The notes under the pieces: model-generated
Databases searched by the model: none
Told to the model about the DNA's origin: nothing
What the model saw: only the letters and a program-made list of their open reading frames with translations
Translations under genes and position numbers: made by a program
Source: Candidatus Altimarinota bacterium
Lineage (GTDB): Bacteria > Patescibacteria > JAEDAM01 > BD1-5 > UBA2023
Direction of reading: 5' to 3'
Assembly (NCBI GenBank): GCA_018457335.1
Contig: JAGYHI010000020.1
Location: 1 to 17,179, forward strand
Length of the DNA: 17,179 bases
Part shown: piece by piece, positions 12,934 to 17,179 of the stretch
Numbering within the stretch: the stretch's first letter is position 1
Layout: each line of letters begins with the position of its first letter

Positions 12934-13551
12934 TTAATTCCCAACCCACGAAACCAAATTATACCCGTTTTCTGAGCGGGTATTTTTTTCGATTTTTAGA
13001 TCATTTTGCATAAATAAACTTTCGAGTTCTTGTAGGGTAAATCCATGATAATATCGAGAAAACTGCCCAATTTTTATCTGAAATTCGCCATCGGAAGTTT
13101 GGGATTTTTGATATTTTTCTTGCTCACGAAGATTCCAATTGGTCATGTATATTTTTCTGTTTGGAGCGAGAAAATTCTTAATATTTTTGAGTACTTGATG
13201 ACGAAGTTTTTCCGTTTCAAGATGATGAAAAGAAGCAATAAAAATAATAGCATCAAATTTTCCTCAAATATTTTCAGAAATATTTTGCATTGGAGTTATC
13301 ACAAAATCAGCATTTGGATGATTTTTTTGCGCCTCTTGAATCATCCCAGCAGAAGCATCAACTCCCAGATAATGCGGTGTAAAATTTTTCTTTTTACACA
13401 TATCCAAAAATCGTCCACTTCCACAACCAATATCAAGAACGGACTTAAAATTATTTACTTTTATATCATCAATAATCTCATCAAGATCCTGCCAGTGCAT
13501 ATTTTTGCGACTCTGAGAAAAGGTCTTTGCGAAATTGTCATATTGAGCCAT
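12934..13551 (-). CDS. SAM-dependent methyltransferase, class I, right copy
   Basis: 205 residues, identical to the copy at 3629-4246. UGA-encoded Gly96 precedes motif IV (GKFDAIIF); motif I is DIGCGSGRF (40-48). Start is 4 bases after era on the minus strand. Its 3' end is convergent with the VanZ-like gene, the two stops being 3 bases apart. Possible Trm9-like tRNA methyltransferase, substrate unproven. Confidence 0.85.
12961..12989 (+). terminator. Intrinsic terminator of the VanZ-like gene, right arm
   Basis: ATACCCG (12961-12967) pairs with CGGGTAT (12977-12983), followed by a seven-T tract. It lies within the convergent methyltransferase coding region. Confidence 0.85.
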
Positions 13552-13555
13552 ATTT

Positions 13556-14419
13556 TTATTTCTTTGGAAATAAATTATTGAGGATTTTCTCATTTTTTCG
13601 CCAGTTTTTTGAGACTTTGACCCGAAGTCCGAGAAATATTTTTTTGTCAAAAATATCTTCGAGACTGTGACGAGCCTTCGTGCCGATTTCCTGGATTTTT
13701 CTCCCACCTTTTCCGATAAGTATCTTTTTTTGTGATTCGGTTTCTGTGAAAATATTTACTTGTAATTTTAGGAGGTCTTCGCTATTTTCTATGCTCACCA
13801 TCTCACTGTAACAAGCGTAAGGAATCTCTTCGCCGAGTGTGTGAAAAAGCGTCTCACGAAGCACTTCACTGACACGAAAATTGATACTCTGATCCGTATA
13901 AATGTCAGGATCGTAGAGGAAAGGTCCGTCTGGAAGTTTTGTAGCGATCATATCGAGAAGATCGGAAAATCCTTCCCTTGTCAAAGAATTTATTTTCAAA
14001 TCAATATCTTTTCCTGGATAAGACTTTGTCAAATCCTGCTTCGTCTCAACTCGGAAAACCGGCGTATCATAAAAAGAGAGAAGTTCGTCTATTTTTTCGT
14101 CTTCTTTCCCGTAGGGACGAGTCGGATCGACCAGCCGCATCACGACATCAGCATTTCGTAAAACCGAAAAAGCCTCATAATTGATACGATGATTTATGTT
14201 TTTTGGATCTGGATTTTCGACTTCGTGAATACCCGGTGTATCGACAAAAATAATCTGTAAATCCTTTTCTTCATCGGTAAAAATCGCATGAATCCGCCGC
14301 TGTGTCGTCTGTGGTCTATGAGAAATCGTCGAAACTTTTTCCCCAATAAGTGCATTGATAAAAGTCGATTTTCCAGCATTTGGACGACCGATGATAGCAA
14401 CATAACCGACTTTTGACAT
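13556..14419 (-). CDS. era: GTPase Era, right copy
   Basis: 287 residues, identical to the copy at 2761-3624. GRPNAGKS, DTPG and a C-terminal KH domain with ILIGKGGRKIQ identify it; the G4 motif is TKQD. A longer reading from ATG 14494 would add 25 lysine-rich residues. Acts in assembly of the small ribosomal subunit. Confidence 0.95.
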   Translation of the reverse strand: MSKVGYVAIIGRPNAGKSTFINALIGEKVSTISHRPQTTQRRIHAIFTDEEKDLQIIFVDTPGIHEVENPDPKNINHRINYEAFSVLRNADVVMRLVDPTRPYGKEDEKIDELLSFYDTPVFRVETKQDLTKSYPGKDIDLKINSLTREGFSDLLDMIATKLPDGPFLYDPDIYTDQSINFRVSEVLRETLFHTLGEEIPYACYSEMVSIENSEDLLKLQVNIFTETESQKKILIGKGGRKIQEIGTKARHSLEDIFDKKIFLGLRVKVSKNWRKNEKILNNLFPKK

Positions 14420-14626
14420 AGGGAGATAAATTTTAGGAGATAAGGTTTTACAAATTTTCTTTTGTTTCTCATTTCGAGATTTTTTCGTTTTCATCTTCGA
14501 GGTATTTCGATCCGATAGGAAAAATTTGAACTGTTTGAGAAATTTCTTGGAGAAAAATTTTGAGTTTTCAAATTTTAGAAATATTGAGAAGGAGAATGAA
14601 AACCAAAAATGGAGAATAAGAGAAAT

Positions 14627-14743
14627 GGTTTTTGATACTTTTTGGCAGCAAAAAGTATAGAGGGAGTGAGGGTGGAATGTTATTCAAAAAGGAAGAGGAG
14701 TTTGTTTGTTGGCTGGATCCCCGGGACAAGCCCGAGGATGACA
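14627..14743 (-). repeat. Composite dispersed repeat copy A, right arm
   Basis: Mirror of 2437-2553. On the plus strand ATACTTTTTG/CAAAAAGTAT comes first and CTGGATCCCCGGG with GAGGATGACA last. Confidence 0.7.
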
Positions 14744-14756
14744 GGTATTATTTTTT

Positions 14757-14792
14757 AAAAATCTCCCCTTAATCCCCTCTCACAGGGGGAAA
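14757..14792 (-). repeat. C/G-run palindromic element, right arm
   Basis: CCCCT/AGGGG hairpin with a neighbouring CCCCTT run; mirror of 2388-2423. It lies between era and the ferredoxin gene. Confidence 0.4.
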
Positions 14793-14806
14793 ATAAGAGA
14801 ATTTGC

Positions 14807-15064
14807 TTACTTCTTCGCTTTCCACTTCTCCACCTTTTCTCGAAGCATTTTTGAAACCGTGGCAGGATTTTGACGAGTATACTTAATGTCATCCACGACT
14901 ACAACGATTGCTTCTTTACATTTTCACTGACACGAGCAGGTCGAGATATTGAGATTTTTATATTTTTCTTCGTTTCCAATTTTATCATTTTCTATCCGCT
15001 GCAAAATATACGCACTTCCGCTGGAAGTACAACTTTTTCAAGTGCAAACCTTACAGTCAATCAT
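14807..15064 (-). CDS. Thioredoxin-like [2Fe-2S] ferredoxin, right copy
   Basis: 85 residues, identical to the copy at 2116-2373. UGA-encoded glycines sit inside both cysteine motifs (VCTGKSC and CQGKC). Ligands are Cys7, Cys12, Cys45 and Cys49. Follows nusA by 12 bases on the minus strand. Confidence 0.85.
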
Positions 15065-15076
15065 TTTTTAAAAAAA

Positions 15077-16177
15077 TTATTCTTCGATTGTTTCCTCTTC
15101 GCTCTCATCTGTTTCTGATTTGAGGGTTTGAAGATTGATTCGGTATCCGAGAAGCTCACCAGCAATATTAATATTCGTACCATTTCGTCCGAGGACTTTT
15201 CCTTTTTCCTCTTCTGTGACAGTCGCGATAATTGTTGTATTTTCATCGTCAATTTCGATTGATTCGACCATACCTGGCACAAGTGCTCGTCGTACCATTT
15301 CTTCTTGATTGGTTGTATAATTCAAGATATCAATTTTTTCACCAAAAAGCTCGTCGACGATAGTTCGTACACGAGTTCCTTTTGGACCGATAAGACATCC
15401 AGCCGGATCAATATCACTGTCATCACTGGCAACGATAATTTTTGTTTTCGCTCCTGGGATTCGCGCAATAGAGACAATATCAACAAGTCCTTCGTCAAGT
15501 TCTGGCGTATTGGCTTCAAAAAGTTTTACAACGAGTTCTTTATCTTTTCGAGAAAGTATGACTCGCGGACCGTGCACTTCATCAATTTCAACTTTTCGGA
15601 CATAGAGATTCATTCGTTGTCCTGGAGTATATCGATCTTTTCCGTTTTGCTCTGATTTTGGCAAGACGACTTGATGTCCATTGTAATCAAAAACTACTCG
15701 ATTTTTTTCAACGAGTTCGATTCGCATATTGACGATGGTATCTTCTTTATCTTTAAAAAGGTGGTAGAGTTTTTCTTTTTCTGTTTCACCAATTTTTTGG
15801 ACGATGACTTGTTTGGCTGCTTGTGAAGCAATACGACCAAAACTTTCTGTATCTTCGATATCATCAGAGACATCGAGTTCGACGACGTCACCGATTTCGT
15901 ATCCAGACTCTTCGCCACCGATTTCTTCATAAGAAATTTGTAGATCTTCATCTTCTACATCATCTTCTGTCGCGACGATAGTTTTAAGAATTGAGATTTC
16001 CATCGCACCCGTTTTCATATCGAGGTGGACATTGACTTCTGCTTCTTTGCAAGCGAAATCTTTTTTATAAGCCGTTTTAATAGCATCTTCGATAATGCTG
16101 ACAAGTCGCTCTTTATCGATTTTCTTTTCGACAGCGATAGCCGTAACAGCCGCATCAATTTTTTGTAAATCAAACAT
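15077..16177 (-). CDS. nusA: Transcription termination/antitermination protein NusA, right copy
   Basis: 366 residues, identical to the copy at 1003-2103. N-terminal domain, S1 domain, KH1 (GPKG 264-267) and KH2 (GRNG 330-333), with an acidic tail. Two full nusA genes would be very unusual in a small genome, which argues that one arm is a copy made outside the cell. Confidence 0.97.
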   Translation of the reverse strand: MFDLQKIDAAVTAIAVEKKIDKERLVSIIEDAIKTAYKKDFACKEAEVNVHLDMKTGAMEISILKTIVATEDDVEDEDLQISYEEIGGEESGYEIGDVVELDVSDDIEDTESFGRIASQAAKQVIVQKIGETEKEKLYHLFKDKEDTIVNMRIELVEKNRVVFDYNGHQVVLPKSEQNGKDRYTPGQRMNLYVRKVEIDEVHGPRVILSRKDKELVVKLFEANTPELDEGLVDIVSIARIPGAKTKIIVASDDSDIDPAGCLIGPKGTRVRTIVDELFGEKIDILNYTTNQEEMVRRALVPGMVESIEIDDENTTIIATVTEEEKGKVLGRNGTNINIAGELLGYRINLQTLKSETDESEEETIEE

Positions 16178-16204
16178 AAAATAAAAAATTAAGAATTATT
16201 TTGT

Positions 16205-16232
16205 AAAAAAAGACTCGCCCGAGAGCAGTCTT
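16205..16232 (-). terminator. Terminator or attenuator in front of nusA, right arm
   Basis: Mirror of 948-975. AAGACTGC pairs with GC-(G)-AGTCTT, then a T tract on the minus strand, 28 bases before nusA. Confidence 0.65.
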
Positions 16233-16249
16233 TTATCTTACTAGATGGT

Positions 16250-16277
16250 AGTATATGGATTTTTTTGAAAAAAGCAA
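16250..16277 (-). promoter_or_regulatory. Candidate nusA-proximal promoter, right arm
   Basis: TTGCTT, 16 bases, TATACT on the minus strand; mirror of 903-930. Confidence 0.5.
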
Positions 16278-16336
16278 ATCTCATATCAATTTTTAAAAGC
16301 AAAATACTCGTTTTAAGTGATAGATATTCCATAGTT

Positions 16337-16462
16337 TTAAAAATTAGATATTTCCTTAATCGTTTGATTGTTTCGGTTTTTTATCATGAGAAAGCTCTCA
16401 ATCTCATTTTTTCATGCAAGCATTGAGGTTTTTAGAAACCGTATTTCGCACCTTGTGAGCAT
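16337..16462 (-). CDS. Possible small protein, 41 residues, right copy (speculative)
   Basis: Mirror of 718-843. It needs one UGA read as glycine, has no recognisable motif, and overlaps the candidate structured RNA. Confidence 0.2.
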
Positions 16463-16554
16463 TACGCTTTTTATTGTATTTTTGTTTAATGCCTCTGCAT
16501 ACTTCCGGATTTAAATATTCTGTTTTCAATATAAAAAATAATTATTGAATTTGA

Positions 16555-16582
16555 ATTATATTCAAAATTATAATTTTGTCAA
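16555..16582 (-). promoter_or_regulatory. Perfect-consensus sigma70-type promoter, right arm
   Basis: TTGACA, 16 bases, TATAAT on the minus strand; mirror of 598-625, immediately downstream of rarA. Confidence 0.7.
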
Positions 16583-16589
16583 TGTTTTT

Positions 16590-17179
16590 CTATTGCTCTC
16601 GATACTTCCGACCTTTCAATTCTTCTGGAAAGTGTTCTTGCTCGCTTTTTTTCGATTCAAGATTGTGTGCGTATTCATATCATTTTCCGTATCACTGTTC
16701 TTTCAAAAATTCCGTTGGAGCATTCCGCAGGTGCATTGGGACTGGGAGTTTTCCATATTCAGCGATATCAGCGTGGATTTTTGGAAGCGCCGCATAGATT
16801 TTATTATTTTTTGGTAAATCCGCTAGAAAATATGCCAAATTAAGCAGTGGCAATTCAGCATCAGGCATTCCGACTTTTTCGCAGATTTCATAGACGCTAT
16901 TTGCAAGTATAATCGCCTCCGGAGAAAAGACATCTTCACTGGCAAAATTGATCAGCCGGCGTGCAATATATCTGGGATCTTCACCGCCGACGAGCATACG
17001 AGAAATCCAGTAGGCACCAGCGTCACCATCGCTATCTCGCAGAGATTTATGTACCGCGGAAATGAGATTGTAGTGTTCTTCTCCGTCGCGATCGTAGCCA
17101 ATCATATTTTTTGAAATTTCCTCGATAGTTTCGTCAGAAATTTCTCACTCTTTTTGTAAAATACATGCTGTTTCGAGCA
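16590..17179 (-). CDS. rarA: Replication-associated recombination protein A, C-terminal part, right copy
   Basis: Identical to the copy at 1-590 and cut off at the mirrored base by the window edge. Three UGA codons are read as glycine, including two in the GYGKGYEYAH motif. Stop UAG at 16592-16590. Confidence 0.93.

Larger units (their letters stand above)
16205..16548 (-). ncRNA. Candidate structured RNA or nusA leader, right arm
   Basis: Mirror of 632-975: about 340 bases with nested hairpins between a perfect-consensus promoter and a terminator. Family not identified. Confidence 0.35.
8789..17179 (-). repeat. Right arm of the 8.4-kb inverted repeat
   Basis: Reverse complement of 1-8391. 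Because the spacer reads continuously into this arm as one gene, this is the better candidate for the original genomic segment. It ends inside rarA at the exact mirror of base 1. Confidence 0.97.

Noticed and set aside
1..17179. UGA read as tryptophan (code 4)
   Set aside because: Recoded sites fall on conserved glycines in RarA, CorC, PhnA and ferredoxin motifs, while conserved Trp positions use UGG.

Overview
ORGANISM. The window is AT-rich bacterial DNA. UGA is read as glycine: eleven in-frame UGA codons in six genes fall inside recognisable proteins, several at family-conserved glycines (RarA, PhnA-like protein, CorC, the [2Fe-2S] ferredoxin), and all nine recognised genes that have a visible end stop with UAA or UAG. 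This is genetic code 25, known from Absconditabacteria (SR1) and Gracilibacteria (BD1-5/GN02). I cannot choose between those two groups. Standard-code gene callers break most of these genes at UGA.

LAYOUT. The window is one huge inverted repeat. Positions 1-8391 are the reverse complement of 8789-17179 (x pairs with 17180-x), around a 397-base spacer at 8392-8788. There are no length differences, and every paired reading frame I compared is identical. The only unique DNA is therefore about 8.8 kb. The spacer reads without interruption into the right arm as an MgtC/SapB-DUF4010 membrane protein, so 8788/8789 is a natural junction and 8391/8392 is the break. Both ends stop at the same base inside rarA, and single-copy genes such as nusA and era appear twice. 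A fold-back amplification or assembly chimera is the likeliest explanation. A real long palindrome is not excluded by sequence alone.

GENE CONTENT, left-arm orientation: rarA 3' part (+); a 410-base geneless stretch with a perfect sigma70-type promoter, several hairpins and a terminator; nusA and a thioredoxin-like [2Fe-2S] ferredoxin (+); a repeat-bearing gap; era and a SAM methyltransferase (+); then, on the minus strand, a VanZ-like membrane protein, a small one-span membrane protein, a PhnA-like protein, CorC/HlyC, a 750-base gap packed with GC-rich palindromes, and a truncated mgtC copy. The right arm repeats this in reverse, with a longer mgtC.

HOW THE GENES FIT TOGETHER. Likely transcription units are nusA-ferredoxin, era-methyltransferase, corC-phnA, and the single genes for VanZ and the small membrane protein. 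Most are housekeeping: replication-fork maintenance (RarA), transcription elongation and termination (NusA), ribosome assembly (Era), ion transport (CorC, MgtC). Five promoter candidates all have a 16-base spacer. Shine-Dalgarno sequences are nearly absent, apart from one in front of the small membrane protein. I saw no CRISPR array, transposase, tRNA or rRNA.
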